From contig BSYO01000005.1 of NCBI GenBank assembly GCA_033239525.1, positions 24,658,519-24,722,518 of the forward strand: a stretch of DNA of 64,000 bases, in the 5' to 3' direction. Every line of letters begins with the position of its first letter. The first letter of the stretch is position 1. The translations under genes and the position numbers were made by a program. The stretch comes from Nepenthes gracilis (Eukaryota > Streptophyta > Magnoliopsida > Caryophyllales > Nepenthaceae). Positions 1 to 13,922 of the stretch are shown here, in pieces. Below the pieces are notes generated by a model. It did not search any database. It saw only the letters and a program-made list of their open reading frames with translations, and was not told the origin of the DNA.

Positions 1-511
1 GCAGAACCAAGCAATACAACCTGCCATTTACGATATATATTCAATCATCAATGTTGCAGGCCCATGCGCAAAATATAAATGCATGCTTGCAGTTTGGGCT
101 CAAAACTGCTTATTGGTTCTAGTCCCATGCAGACTCCAACAAAATGTCAAACTAGCTTTAAAGGTGTACACAATTATTAATATTAGTTGCAGTTGGGCCA
201 GTGTTGGTCGTATTGGGTGATACGTACCGGTGCTGAACTTATTAGACGCAATTATTTTGCAAATTGAAACTTAGGGCAAATATTGACCAATATATTAATC
301 ATTATATTAAAAAATATTGGGTACAATAGTCAACTAGTATATCACCAATACAGTAACATATCACACTTTTGTGGTTATTTTGGAGGGCCTAATACTGATA
401 TTTATATGAGACAATATTTTGCATATCAGTTGATATTTCATTCTCCGTGTGATTGTAGGTTGGGCATCCATGGGCAATGTAGCAAGTCCTAAATAAAGAA
501 GGGGAAGCAAC

Positions 512-3500
512 CTGTCCATTGCGATCTAAGGTGTGCCAAATGGCATGCTTGATGAGATGGATTCCTTTCTGATGAGTTAAGCGACTTATTATGCCTACTA
601 ATGGAAGATCAGCAGTTTTTAAGCCAAGCCTTTGTTGCAAGGCTTTCTTGGCAGCCTGTTTACCTTCAATGACATTCTCCGATGTGTAAGAAATCTGAAA
701 TGACGAACATCATGTATATTAACCACTGTTTCATAAGAAAAATGTATTGAATGAAGCATCATAGGTAGGAATGAAAGATAAACTTCAACCTTCAAAGTAG
801 GGGAGAATAAATGAAAATGCAAAGACAATTGGAACCACTATTTTCACAGGTAGAGTTTATTACAACTGAGTTATTGTTCAATATATTCCCAATTTTCACA
901 AGTTCTCCAGGAATAGCTAATAAAAATAATATTTAGTAAATTTTAGACATTTTAAAGGAAAGGAAATCAGTCTACTAGTTTATTCAATTCCTCATTAAAT
1001 TCTGAGTTTAATTTTGATTAGATTCTTCCACATCAATGATATAGGTATTCATTATGATAGAAGAACAGGATCATATATGATTTTCCAACATCCTACAAAG
1101 AAAGCCCATCAATGTTTAAGCTTAACATATTGATCAGTGGATGACATTGTTTAATGGTTTAAGTTTAAAGAGAGACTTGATTGTCGTCCAAACATCTATC
1201 AAAGATATGATCCACACCATCAAGAACATCAAAAACAAAGATGCAGTCTAAAAGATCAGTTTCCAGTAGCACTTTCCAGCAGGACAAGAAATGGAGAAGA
1301 CAAGTAAAAACAGACACTCACAGGAATGAACTTGTCATTGTAAGGATCCCATATATCTGGGTCAATCCCATTTAGTATCCCATGAAATTTTGCAAGATAA
1401 GGAGCAACTGCAGGATTTCCAGCAACCTCTCTTGAATAGGTATGAGAAACCTGGCAATATGGAAAAAGAAAATAAAACAAACAAGAAAGAGCTAAGCTAT
1501 TATCACAGCCATGTTAGGATAATCATGACAGAGCATGAAATACAACAACTATGGAAGCATTTGAGCTACTTAATTTGAATCTTTACTACAGATATCTGCA
1601 AAAAACAATTGATGATGTCAAGAGAGATCATAAGTACTCACAGTTGTAGCCTTATCTGAATAAGCCATTGCTTTTCCAATGAATTGCGCCCCAAACTCAA
1701 GATTATGAATGGTAAAGACAATACGAGTCTTACTAAGACCACACTGACGATAGTGCTCCTTGTACAACCATGCAACTGGAGCACTTGACCAATCATGACA
1801 ATGAATTATATCCTACCAGCAACAATTGCAAGTTAAAAATATGATTTTCCTTCAACTTTGTCAAAATTGCACTATAAAAAGGAAATATAAGTTACACTCA
1901 AGTTTTGGTAGATTCTCTACACTTAAATGGACAAAATAAATCACAAGTATAATGATTTGTGACAAAAAGCAGTGATTTTATTCTTGACAAGCAACTCCAG
2001 TGCATGCTAAATAACAAGTAGAATGCAATTAACATAGTAAGTAGGGGAAAACAGATTTACGAATGAAGGAAGATATTGACAAAAAAGCTGAATCTGCAAT
2101 CCTAATGATAAACATGTCATTCTTATTTGATAAACTTGTCATGTCACCTTGGCAATCCTGATGGTTGCAAGATAGTACCTTGATCCTCTTCTTTTTATAT
2201 TTGCCTTTAAACAAGAACGATTCAAGACTTCACTCTTCAGCTTCTACATAAATTTGCTATGCTATGTCATGGGAATCTTAACTTACCCCACCACACTAGT
2301 GTCGAACAAGTATTGAACACCTAAAATGGACAGGTTTACCTGAGTATGACACAAGGGGAAAACATGCAAATACTCAAATGTACGTTTGCAAGACTACCAA
2401 CTTATGAGTCTGATTCTAGTACATGGTCATTTTTTTCAATTCTTTTCATGTCACTCATTTCTCATAAATTTTACACATGTTTGGAAAGGCCATTACATAG
2501 ACATAATGATCCCTTTCAAAAGAGAGACGATTCTACAAGAGTAGGTGTGTTTCACCGGGAACCTTATGCAAATAGTCAAATGTTCGCTTGCGGGACAACT
2601 AACTTATGAATCTGATTCTAGTATGTGGTCTTTTTTTTTCAATTCTTTTCATGCCGCTCATTTCTCATAAATTTTACACATGTTTGGAAAGGCCATTACA
2701 TTACATAGACATAATGATCCCTTTCAAAGGAGAGACAATTCTACAAGAGTAGTTGCATTTCACCGAAAACCTTGACTTTTTCCACAGGAAACTCCTTAAA
2801 TAGGAATAAGCTATTGATCATGGAGCCATAAGTAATCATTGTCGATAACAATGAAATTTCACTGGCCCTGCCAATTGTTTCTAGATGAGCTGAATGATAC
2901 ATGTTGAATTAGACCCAAAAGAGAGCAAAATACTCAGAGACATTGGTTTTGTTAAATGTAGAAAAGGAAATATGTTTTATGTAGACATTAGTTTTTTTGG
3001 TTTTCCATAAATGCAATTCTAGTTTCTGGATGCCATCTTGCAAGTTTATTGCCATGCTTCATCTCAAGTTTATCACTACATGAGATGTAATGGTCAACGA
3101 GACCATCAGGGGTAGAAACCCAGTCCTCAGATATACTCATAGACAGCAATATGTTTTTCAGATTAAAATACTTACAGGATGAAACCCACTTTGGAGTAGA
3201 AATTCTAGGGCGGCATGACAAAAGAAGCTAAATCTCTCGGCATCATTCCGACAACCATATATGCAACCAGTCCAAAAAAATCTGTGAAAACAAAAGGACT
3301 GTCAAGATACCCAATAATGATTGCATCGGATGTCACTGAGCTAAGATGTGCAGACTTACTTACAATTATTATAAAATAAGAGAATGTTGTCAATTATCCC
3401 CACACAGATAAGGGAATTGCAGAATTGCACTTTCTTTTTCTTTGGTGAATGCAATGCATGAGGATAACAGAAATTAAGAGCTGAAAATGACAACAGATCT

Positions 3501-6500
3501 GAAGGACGACCAAAAGCGTTTTGATAGATTCTCAGTGTAGCTTTGTCGAAGCACAATCCTCAAGCAAAGACTTCACTAGTAAAATCTAAATCCATTAAGT
3601 GCCCACAGCTGTTTGAACTTCAGAACTTGGCCACATGAAGGAAATAATTTTAGAGGAACACAAGAATTGGCCCAAGATTCAAGTCCTTCACAAGAACCTC
3701 TGGCTTAATTACTGGTGCAGAATTAGAAGAATAGATATTGGGTATAATAGAATGATATAACTGCAAGAGATGGTCAGATTACTGTTAAAGAGTATCATGT
3801 CCACATAGGAAAGCAGGAAATATCATAGCCGTGGAAACCCTCATCAGATGCTAAATTATTTTTATAACATCAAAAGGTATGATGCCTGAATTATATCAGA
3901 GCTTAAATCCAAGCACAGTGGATTAAACTACCCAAATAAACATGGACTAGGAAAGGCTACTAAATAAACATGGTTGAAGTACATTTACTGAAGCCATGTA
4001 GCAGATAGGTGTAGATATTCCATGATTTAACCACACAGTGAAGAGGTCCAACTAGTAAAGACAAGATCGCGAGATCAGTGAGGCCTGGGCAAAGCAAAAT
4101 ATTAACCCATTTTACGGCACAGTGCATTGTAATATCAAATTAGGAACAGGTCATCATGTAATGATTTATTACTAAAAATTACAATTTATGTATCAGATCT
4201 AGAGGCCTCATCAAAATATAGCCATGAGCAGAATGCATATAAGACCCCCAAGAGCCCAAATATTTTGCACTTACCCATTAACAGGCTCCAAAAAGTAGAC
4301 AGAAAGACCTTCAACCTTCCCAAACCAAACTTTTATCTCAATCCCACCGTGTGAATAGCACCTTTGATAATGTAGATCCTTTACCTGTTCTAAATTCAAT
4401 GAAGATGAATCAAGATTATCCACAACATGTGTGTAACTATTCGAGATCAAATATATTGGGAAGTGAATATTGGGGAAAGAGGATTAGCATTTGGATTATA
4501 ATAAAGTAATTAATTTGGAAGTAGAATCTTACATTGCTAAAGTTCATGCAGTCGTACTTTGGAAGAATGATGTCAACATGATGGTTTAAATCTTGAACAG
4601 CACGAGATAGACCAGTAACAACATCTCCGAGGCCTCCTACCTGTAATAGGTTGCACAAATTTAAGAATTACATCAGTCACTACTAACTAGGAAGCAGTTG
4701 ACTTAAAGAAAAATATTTTATTTCCTTCCGATTAATTCAGAGCTGACATGGAAGGTTATCTCAATCTCTCTCACATGATGGAAATACCACTTTCTTCTAA
4801 ACACACCAAATTACAGACTTCTAATTTTGAAATTTGAAACCCAAAAAAGTAAAGTTTAACCAAGAAATATGAAGCCATGCAATTAATGCAAAAGGCCTCT
4901 CCTTTCTGTTTACCCTTCGCTTCTTTGTGTAATAACCATCCCCACCCACTATCGAAGACATACACATGCAGTGACACGCATAATCACCATTTCATAAAAT
5001 TACCATCCAGTTAGAAATAACCAGAAAATATTTATTCAAGAAAGCTTTTGATCAGAATTAAATTGTTATCAAATATAGATCAACAGAAATAATGCACCAT
5101 TATCTCTTTTGGCAGGAAATAAAATAAGCACCAAAAAGATTGTTAATGCCCTAAGCAAGCAACTAGCCTAGCAAAGAAGTCATATTGGACTCTTTATCCT
5201 GAACTGACCTAAGAAAGTAAGAGCTACTCTTCCAAGTAATGGGATGTAGAATGAAGCCTACAAACTAAGAAATAGATGAGAGAACAAGATGTACAGAATG
5301 AGATATCAAATTAAAAGAATCTGGGAAAAAGGATAGACTGAAATATATGAGACACATACTAAAATTACACAAGAAAGGGAGAAGAGGAATGAGATGAAAA
5401 ATCAGAAGATTTTTGAGGAATGGAAATTGACAAAATAACTGGGAAATCGAGAAAATAAGGGAGAACAAACAACTGGGGATGGCTAAGAAATGGAAGTCAA
5501 TTTGAACAATTATTTGTTGACAAGAAAAGAGCATCCATGAATCTAAGATATCACTTCAAAGAGCATCCATATCCAACAAATGATGGGCCTAGTGCTATTT
5601 TCTCATTATAATGCCAAATAGCAATTGTAAACTTCTGTTTCAGACTAATTTTGTTTTAGCACTTTGCATCATTCAAAGATCTTAAATCCACCGTCAACAG
5701 TCTTCTCTGAATGTGAAAGTCAAAAAATTTTCATTCCATCATCTAATAATGTCTAGGTTGATAAGGCACAATCATTTGAGTTAGCATAGTTTAATGACAA
5801 ACAATAATAATGGAAAGACATTCCAACCCAGCCTATCACATCAATAACCCAAGAATGAAACTCAAATTGCCAAATTTTATTGATCAAGGGGATAAGATGA
5901 ATATATGGAAGCTTTATTTAGCTGCCAGACAGTTTCCTAATGTAGCAACTGTCATGGCCAACCTTAACCCTAAAAAGACATGCCAAGAGACTACATTTGG
6001 ACCAAATACATGGAACTATCTAACTAAATTTGAGAATAGCCTTTTGTGAGAATCGATATTGGAAAAGTTTTACTCACAACATTTACCTTTGCAATAGGGG
6101 CCATTTCAACAGCAATATGCACAATGTGCAGCGGTGGCTCTTTCACAATTCCTCCAAACACAGGAAGATGGTAATCCATGCCATCTTTATTGTCGAAAAT
6201 CCCACCATCTTCCCTCTCAGAGAAAACAAAGTCCAACATGAATGCATCCAACGGAACCTTGACTACAGCAACACAATTCAAGACATTAATGGCAGGGAAA
6301 AATACTAGAGCAGTTCTCCATATACATATGTAATATGAATCTGCATGAGAAAGAAGCAATTTCCATTGGAAGCAAATATAATCCATTAAGAGTTACAATA
6401 GATATCCTATTTTAATGTATATATATATATATATATATATATGATGCATCCCTGGTTCTCGGTTGTGGTACGAATTAGAAAGCTTTCCCATCTTCCGCCG

Positions 6501-9500
6501 CAGGTCGAACTGGATCAGGTCCAGTCTCTGTCATTGTTACCTAGAACTTGCGCATCACAAACTACAAACAAGAGGTCAGAGGACGGCAGGAGATTGTCCT
6601 ACCGTAAACACTCCGATATTCAAGTCAAAAATCTCCTACAATGAACGAAGAGATGCACAATTAGAAGTAAACGTGATGATAATGCAGATATGCAGGAATG
6701 AGGGGAGTGTGTGGGATGTTTGGGGAGATCTATGCTTCATGGGTTGCACCGCTATGGGTGGCTCACTATCGCCACTGAGAAGTGGCGGTGGCGCGAGGGA
6801 AGAGAGCTGGTTCTTTCTCCTCGAAGCCTAGAGCCCTGGGTGAAGGATCGTGAGATTGATCTCTGTTCAACGTTTGGGATCTTTTGGGGAAGTTAGAAGC
6901 GGATTCCAGAATCGGTCATTCTCCTCTTGGTAGGAGATAGTATTTGTAAGCTCCTTCAGGGAGGCTTTGGGAGGTGGAATCCCTAACAAGTGGCTTGCCG
7001 GGAATAGTCAGCTGCTGCGCTAGCGGTGGCCAGCTGTATCAGTTGTCATCTTATGGAAGCGAAGAGACAGTCATCGGGCATGAGCAATGCCAGCCTTGCT
7101 GACCGTGCTTGAATTGGTTGAGTGGCTGCGAGGATGGCGTGCATTGCGGCTTGCTAGCGTTGACCTCTTCTCCAATTAGCAAATATCTTTTGAGCCAGCG
7201 CCTGCCGCCTGAGATCGTCTCTGTAGGCGCACAGGCACGCTGATTGGTTGCTCGTCTGGGGTGCCACGTGAGCCACGTCTCTGGATTCTTTGGATGCCTT
7301 AGCTAGGCTTGGGCCTTTCTGTTGGTTGAACCTGCGCCTCTTCAGTTGGGCCTCGCTGATCCTGGCCCAATTCCGTGCTGGACCCATCAATATAGTTCAC
7401 ATGGATACTCCAAAGAAGTATATGAGCTTCTTGTTTTCTGAGTACTTCCTGGGTAGTATACTAACCAAGACAATAACATCCTTACCAGAATAACATGGAA
7501 GATCTGTTTCTAGGGGAAACTGTGATTTCATTTTCTTAGTTCCTAAAAGTTTGATAGTCTTTTAAAAGGGGAAAACCTTCCAACTTCCTCAGGAAGTAAG
7601 AAAAGGAAATGACATTTGTAACCCCCAGAAATTAGAGTTACTTAGGGAGGATGAGCAGGTTGATAGTTTCTACCCTGCATCCAAAAATGGCACTTATCTT
7701 TAATCCCCTGGAGTCACACTCCATAAGCTAGCCTTCCCCTAATGAGTCCATGAATTAATATTAAAAAATGATAAAACCCAAAAATTTTATCGATATTTAG
7801 AAACCCACAGCTCTTACCTCCCCTGATTATAATCCCTAGGCTAAGAAAGATCTAACTGATTTGAAAGTGAAGTCTAAATTGAGTGCATCAAGTGACACGT
7901 ATGCACCTCAGGACACCAAAGTCCAGAATCTCAGGTTGGGACAGAAATAGAGAGCAGAAACATGCATCACAATATTAAATGAGGGAGAAAATACAGGAAA
8001 CAATAAGACAGAGCTTGGAAGAGCACAGATGCATGATACAGCCATCAATCAGGAATAATTTACTAGTTGAGCTAAAAGCTCACCTGTTGTCTTCACATGA
8101 GAACCATTTTCTGCTGGTATCATCTTTTGAGGCGGGAATGGACCTTTGCGGTGGGTCCAACGATTAAATGAATATCTAAACCAAATTTCAGGTTTCCCAT
8201 TTAGAACTGTGTTGGCAGGATTGTAACATACTGTCACAGTACTCCCTGCTTGAACATCCAAAGGATCTGTATAGACAATATGCTTTTGAGACAGCAGAAA
8301 CCTCTTCAGTGTTCTTTCTTTGGTCTCAGATTTCATATGAGCAGTTTTTTCAGCCTGTAGCAGGCAGCGAAACAGAGAGATCAGAAATGGAGGTGCAATA
8401 GCCACTTTTAAAAAGCCTTTGAGAATCATTTATAAAATTTGGTCAGGGAAGGGGAAATGTGCCAGCCGCAAAAATGCAGGTGCAGGGGAAATATGGAGCG
8501 CTAATCTTAAACAAAGAAAGAAAAGAAAACTCTCTTAACAAGTGTCAAAAGATCCTTGAAGCCATACATTGCTCATAAGGAGCAGACACTGCTGAGATAC
8601 AATGAATTACACAGCTTAACATGTCGGCTCTCGCACATGTAATTTAATAAATCAAATTCTGGTTTAGATCTTTTGCCATAGGCTGCTTCAAATATGCAAT
8701 ACTCTGACAGCAGTAACCTAGTAAATAATTTTTTCTGACAAATAAAACATAGCAACAAACAACAAGGTCAATATAAGTAGTTGTACAACTCTGCTTAGCA
8801 TTCCAATGAGGCCTGGGAAGAGTTGGTAAAGAAGTGTCAAGATCCTATGACCAAAAGATCACTAATGCACTCCCACAACCCAGTAGCTTGCACAAATTTG
8901 AAGCTACAGAGGATGCCCCTGCTCAAAACTCTCACATTGTGGGTTCTGAGAGGGGCCCATATGCTACCTTACTCCTATGTTACTGAGAGGCCATTTCAGA
9001 GGTTTGAAACCATATTCTCCAAGTGACAAAGTACAACCTTACCATTATGCCAAACTTACACTTACAAAGTTGCCAAGCCAAAAATCAAGGGAACTCTCAG
9101 CACAAAATACTGAAATTTCAGCAAGTTTTCTTGACAACATAAGATGCACAACACCCTAGAGACCTTTCCATCTTTTAGTTTGCCAAATCAACCAAATAAT
9201 TTGCAAGGAGAATTGACCCAGAAATATGCTCCTCAAAAAAAAAAAAAAAAAAACTGTCCCAAGCCAAGATTTCCCCCCATTAAAGATCAGGTTCTAGCCC
9301 AACAAATACCTAACTAGAGAAAGTCAGCTCCATAAACAGCTGGAAAACATGACAATGAAGAAATAGGCAATTCACACTCCCATCACCCTGCTTATACATG
9401 TGGCTGCAGTTCACCAATGATTCCTCTCTTTAAGAAGACCCTCCAATTCCTTAGGCACTTCAATGTGTGACAACAAGTAAAGTCTAGTCAAATGTGAATG

Positions 9501-12500
9501 AATTTACCTTGGCATTTATAGCCTCTTCCTTTAACCTCCGCCCCTCTTGAAGTTTTTTATACATCTGATATTCTTCCTCAACCCAATACAACTCTTCAGG
9601 TATGGTTTTTGGAACAATAGCATGGAAATCCTGGCGATGATTGTTATCGTACACTGTTGCCCTCTGTGGTGGTCCATCAGCAAAAACCCAGTCCAAGAAA
9701 AGGGCTCGATCAGGTACAATAACTGCACAAAATGCATTAATGGTGTCAAAAAATATCTATCAACTGATGAAGAGAACTGCACGGCACCAGAAAACAAAAT
9801 CCACAGCCCACTTTCAGCCAAGGACATAGATATATGCTGAGGCAATAACTTCCTCACTGTTGATGCAAGTTGGACTTAACATGCAAAGCCACTTCTCATT
9901 TAGTAAGACCTACATGACGTACAAGAGAAAAAGGGAAAAATAAACCAATTTCTAGTTACAAATATCTAAAACTCATTCAGCTTCAGTGTGACCTAGCATA
10001 AATTTTCTTTTGTCATCTCAGTAATTTCTATCATGATTCTGATCCGAAATTGAGAACTGGTCCCCAGAGTTTAAATACTGGCTGAATAGGATACCAAGTT
10101 ACATAAACTGTAAATGCTCAAAGTAGTACTAGTACCCCAAAATAGTGAAAGAAAAAAGAGAAGCAGAATATTAGGGAAAAATGCAAAATGGAATCCATTC
10201 TACACTGGTTTCTATGTATAAGAATTATGATGAATACGTATCCTTCCAACGTCAATTAAGAACCTTTTAGTCTTCTCTAACTTGCTTTGGACATCCAACC
10301 TGCCATGAAAACATCTTCACCAACCAAATGACATGACACAAAATAAACAAAGAGAGATTCAAGCATCATAAGTGCATGCATGTTCATATTCAAACATACA
10401 AATTATGACCTATCCGCACATATATTCACATAATTCCTCTATTGAGAATCAAAGATCTCAACCTAGAAAGTTCAAACGATTAAAATTACAAAGTGACAAA
10501 AGTTCACATTTTTTTAATCCATCAAGTATGCATGATCACAATTAACACTCTCAATCAAGTATAATCAATTTACATGTATAAGATGCAGGACTTACGGAAA
10601 TGTGCCATTTCTAGGAACAATTATGGAGAAAAGCATTTTACACTCATAAGGAAAGCATCCAACAACACAGGAACAACTCAATACCATGAGGCAGGACTAA
10701 GAGGTTATTCTTCCTACTAGAAACCTAAGAACTATACCTGGAACTTTCAGTCAATACTCTGAGATCTATAATTCTACAACTTAATGTAAGCTTTTTCCTT
10801 CTTTTCTAAGAAACCAACTTCATGAATTCTCGTATCATGCAATTTTTTTATGAAAGTAAAGTTAAGGCCATAAAGTGATGCCTGTCAGCCACCTAACAAA
10901 TCAGCATCAAATACACAATCTTAATGCACAGTGCATAAATTACACTGCCAGAACAAAAGATAAACAGATGTAGTGCGAAGGAGTAATTTTCTGAGTACAC
11001 ATACTTTCAGTATACCACCAGTCATCATCCATCCTGTCAGATTTTGCTAGTTTCGCAATGATAGACAACCCATCTTGCCAACCATTATGGCCCCCATGAA
11101 TCCAAATGTCATTGGCCTGAGCAAGAGGACCAGAGGTCCTGTTATAGTACAACCGAACCATGTCTGCACCCCTAAACTCACGGGGTTCAAAATACCACAC
11201 AGCATCAACATATGTTGTAGCCTTCTTTATCAACTCTTGCAACTGCTCTCGTCTTTTCACAACTTCTAACTTTGCCTGAGCTATATCCACCTCTCTTGCA
11301 GCCTTCTCTGCTTCTATCCGCCTCCGCTCTTCTGCTTGTTTCTCCCTCTCAGCCTGTTCCTTGGCAAGTTTCTCAAGTTCCATGCGTTTCTCCTCAAGCA
11401 AGAAATCTTCAAAATCAGAAGAGTCCATGCCCCCCTCCACAACTATGTGAAAATCTTTTTTGTCATTATTTTCATATAAATTTTTTCCATTAAAGAAAAC
11501 AAAATCTATTTTGTATGCTTGCTCAGGAACATGAATCTTGCAAGACCACCAATCACCATTCAGATGAGTCTTGTCCAATTTTGTGGTAAATGATTTCCAC
11601 CGCCAATCATTATATGCTCCCATAATCATGACATCTGATTCATCTTTCAGAGCGGAAAGATGTCGGTCAAGGAATACTTCTACATCTTGACCAGGTTTTA
11701 CCACTTGAGGATAGGTAAAAAATTTGTTTCCTCTAGAGAAATTCTCCTGTGCAAGCTCCTCAAGCACTTGTTTTTGTAGTCGTGATTCCATGTCTAACTT
11801 TAACTTTTGCAAAAAACCCTCCTTTTCATTTTCTTCACTTGCTATATTTTCAGGAGCAGTTGCTTCGATTTCAGTTATATTGAGGTCCACTTCAATGATT
11901 TCATCACTTTCTGCAACAGCATCAGGATCATTAATATCTACATGTCCTCCTAATCCCATTTCAATCAATGCAGTTTGATCATCATCTTTGAGCAATGTTC
12001 TTTGTGGGTTGTCACCATTGCCATCAAGACCACCAATACTTTCAGAGCCACTTGGTTTGGTTTCAGGTAAATTGTCATCAGCTTCAATGCTTTCATCACC
12101 TTCCACAACAGCTTTGACCACTAAATTCTTGCTTTCTACCCCTGTCTCAGTCAATGCAGTTATCGAATCAGTTTTGAACAATTTGACTACGCCATTCGAG
12201 CTATTGTCATCTTCATCACCACCTCCAACATTTTCAGGGACCCTTGCTTCTATTTCAGTCATATTGTTGCCAGCTTCAATGCCTTTATCAAGTTTGGAAA
12301 TGGCATTGACTTTAACTCTCCGTAAATTCTTTCCTCCTACTCCTATCTCAACAATTGCAGTATCAACCTTGGTTTTGACCAATGCTTCTACGCTTTTGGA
12401 GTTGTCAACAGCAACAATGCTCCCTTTTTCCTTGAACTGATTTTCACTAAGGATGTCTACTGGCTTATCCACTGGTGATCTTTCTCCTACTTCTCTATTG

Positions 12501-13922
12501 GTATCGCCATTCCCTTTTCCCTCAACTCTCATTCCATGAGAAATTTCCATTGCCTTGCTGTCATTAGCATCAACTCCCATTTCATGCACTTTTTTACTGA
12601 GCCTAGACGTGGAAGTAGTTGAACTGTCATCCTCTCCTTTGTTCCTTTGATCACGCTTCTGCATGCTGGGTCCAACTGGTGCTTTTGGCATAAATCCCTT
12701 TGGAGGTCCAGTGCTTCTTGATCTAGGTGCAAACACTTTTTTCGGTCGTCTCCTTGAAAAGTCTATGCATATGCATAATGATTGTTGAATTTTGTCAACA
12801 GGTATGACTAAGTCATAATCAAATTGGCAGAGATAATAAATTTCTGAAAAGAAAAAACAAGAAAAGCACAGTACAACAATCAACAGAAACTAACCAGCAC
12901 TTGCCGATATTCTACATAATATCCCATGACTGCAAGATGAATGTGACTGCAGCAGATGAAAAAAATAAAAATTAAAAATTATACACGAAAGGAATTAAAA
13001 TATATAGCTCATGTCACATATTCATCAGTATAAGCAAAAAAACTAATCTTAGCCACTCACCTAAAAGTTTAAGCTTTTTGGGTTGCGTGGCTCCTTGACA
13101 TGGTATGTGAACAATTTTCACCTAGTTCTCATGGGTTCAATTCATAATAAACCAATTCTTATAATTATGTTTCAAAACAAGGTAAGCAGTGAACCTTTGC
13201 TTAGTTCACACTCGAAGCCCAAAGGGATCGTCACAAGGTGACACATTAGAATAGAAAACTAGCGGATCAGCTTAGATATTTGAGATGAGTAATCCATTTA
13301 GACGGTATTAGAGCACTTTCGCCTAGTTATCCCCAGTACACAACCAAATTTTCCAGCATAAGATATGGAGTGGGTATGCGCTTAATTAAGGATTGAAGGT
13401 CATTTGCATAAGTGGATCTATCAAATATAAAGGCAGATCAAGGGCCCTCACCGAACGTCTTAACCTTTTGGGGTGATTGCAAGCATAGTGTGTGTGGAAC
13501 TAAGTCTAATTCCTCATCAACAGCACGTTTGATAACTAAAAAATACAACGCTCTAACCAGATATTGACAACCCCCGGATTGATGAACTAAGAAAAACGCA
13601 CAATCATTTCTAAAATCACGAGTGAGCACACTACAAATCCACTATTAGACAACCCACAAGGACAAGAACCAATCTCTAATTTCCTAACAGAAAATTACCC
13701 ATTTGAATCACACACATTAAAAAATCAAATAGGCAACTTCAGAAACCATCGCAAAACAGCAAGTGATAAGGAAAACGGAAGACTTGCAACAGAGTGGAAA
13801 GATGATGATCTTGAAGTTGGTCTATCGCAGAACCCGACGAAGGGTTTGATGTTGAATTTGCCTCTGTCCCTGAAACTAGTTCCGCAGCAGAAGGGTCTTT
13901 GCGCTTGCAAGGTAGCCTCCAT
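512..13922 (-). CDS. SS3: Soluble starch synthase III, plastidic (5' 11 exons; 3' end outside window)
   Basis: Transfers glucose from ADP-glucose to growing alpha-1,4-glucan chains in plastids. Inferred exons: 13784-13922, 11005-12762, 9508-9722, 8084-8354, 6087-6262, 4533-4640, 4275-4384, 3176-3281, 1642-1812, 1322-1450 and 512-694. All junctions are GT-AG and the phases agree, giving 1122 codons with no stop. Residues 1 to about 50 look like a transit peptide rich in Arg and Ser. An acidic, low-conservation linker follows. The first starch-binding CBM53 module is at about 390-490 (WRWKSF, NGDWWSCKI), then a charged coiled coil at about 497-560, and two more CBM53 modules at about 560-670 and 730-830. 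The GT5 catalytic domain starts near 840, with the ADP-glucose loop KVGGLGD at 853 split by an intron, and later HCHDWSS and LTHQKGIH. The second KTGGL-type motif must lie left of base 1; bases 1-511 hold no further exon. The start was chosen at MEATLQ because a donor at 13783 joins it in phase to NFSRRR, as in other SS3 proteins. Confidence 0.95.
2355..2775. repeat. Two-copy tandem duplication in an SS3 intron, ~210-bp unit
   Basis: Two adjacent copies, about 2355-2566 and 2567-2775, share long stretches such as ATAAATTTTACACATGTTTGG and GACATAATGATCCCTTTCAAA. They differ by scattered substitutions and a short ATTAC duplication in the second copy. No open reading frame or transposon terminus is seen, so it is a simple local duplication in the intron between the exons at 1642 and 3176. 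Confidence 0.85.
6442..7389 (-). mobile_element. Solo LTR of family A inside an SS3 intron
   Basis: The block starts TGATGCATCC and ends GACCCATCA, the same TGATG...CATCA termini as the LTRs of the Ty3/gypsy element at 14462-29341. It also shares the internal motif ACAAGAGGTCAGAGG...ACTCCGATATTCAAGTCAA. It is flanked by ATATA on both sides (6437-6441 and 7390-7394), a 5-bp TSD, though the left copy lies in a (TA)n run. It is 948 bp and GC-richer than the intron around it. Orientation follows family A, whose polypurine tract shows transcription on the minus strand, the same sense as SS3. Confidence 0.85.
8870..9062 (-). mobile_element. Au-like tRNA-derived SINE remnant in SS3 intron
   Basis: Read on the minus strand, the segment begins with a pol III box A-like TGGCATAATGG, then a degenerate box B-like GGTTTCAAACC about 35 bases later. 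A body segment containing GTAAGGTAGCATATGGGCCC resembles the GTAAGGCTGCGTAC segment of plant Au-type SINEs. It is diverged and the 3' tail is not clear. It is not a tRNA gene because no cloverleaf can be completed. Confidence 0.6.
11005..12762 (-). other. SS3: SS3 exon 2: acidic linker, first CBM53 and coiled coil
   Basis: This 1758-bp exon encodes about residues 47-632. The N-terminal 340 residues contain imperfect internal repeats built on TEIEA/PEN, TGVESKN and ALIEMG, spaced about 60-70 residues apart, which suggests tandem expansion of the linker. The CBM53 module and a Lys/Glu/Arg-rich helix (EKLAKEQAEREKQAEERRR) follow. The exon ends at WWYTE with a split codon completed by the exon ending at 9722. 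The linker is the least conserved part of SS3 in plants, so its length is not diagnostic. Confidence 0.9.
13050..13560. repeat. Repeat-like remnants in SS3 intron 1
   Basis: Two stretches share a theme: AAGTTTAAGCTTTTTGGGTT...GTGG...CATGGTA near 13070 and CGTCTTAACCTTTTGGGGTG near 13455. Short phrases resembling a degraded methionine-tRNA primer site (GGTATTAGAGCA near 13301) also occur. These look like decayed dispersed repeats, but termini and family cannot be assigned. Confidence 0.3.

Noticed and set aside
3205..3393. Apparent frameshift in the SS3 exon at the A7/T7 run (3274-3280)
   Set aside because: With the acceptor at 3282-3284 the exon reads FFWTGCIYGC in the phase required by the exon at 4275-4384; no shift is needed.
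9236..9252. Poly(A) run as the tail of a retroposed gene
   Set aside because: No gene-like sequence precedes it on either strand; it is a simple intronic A run.
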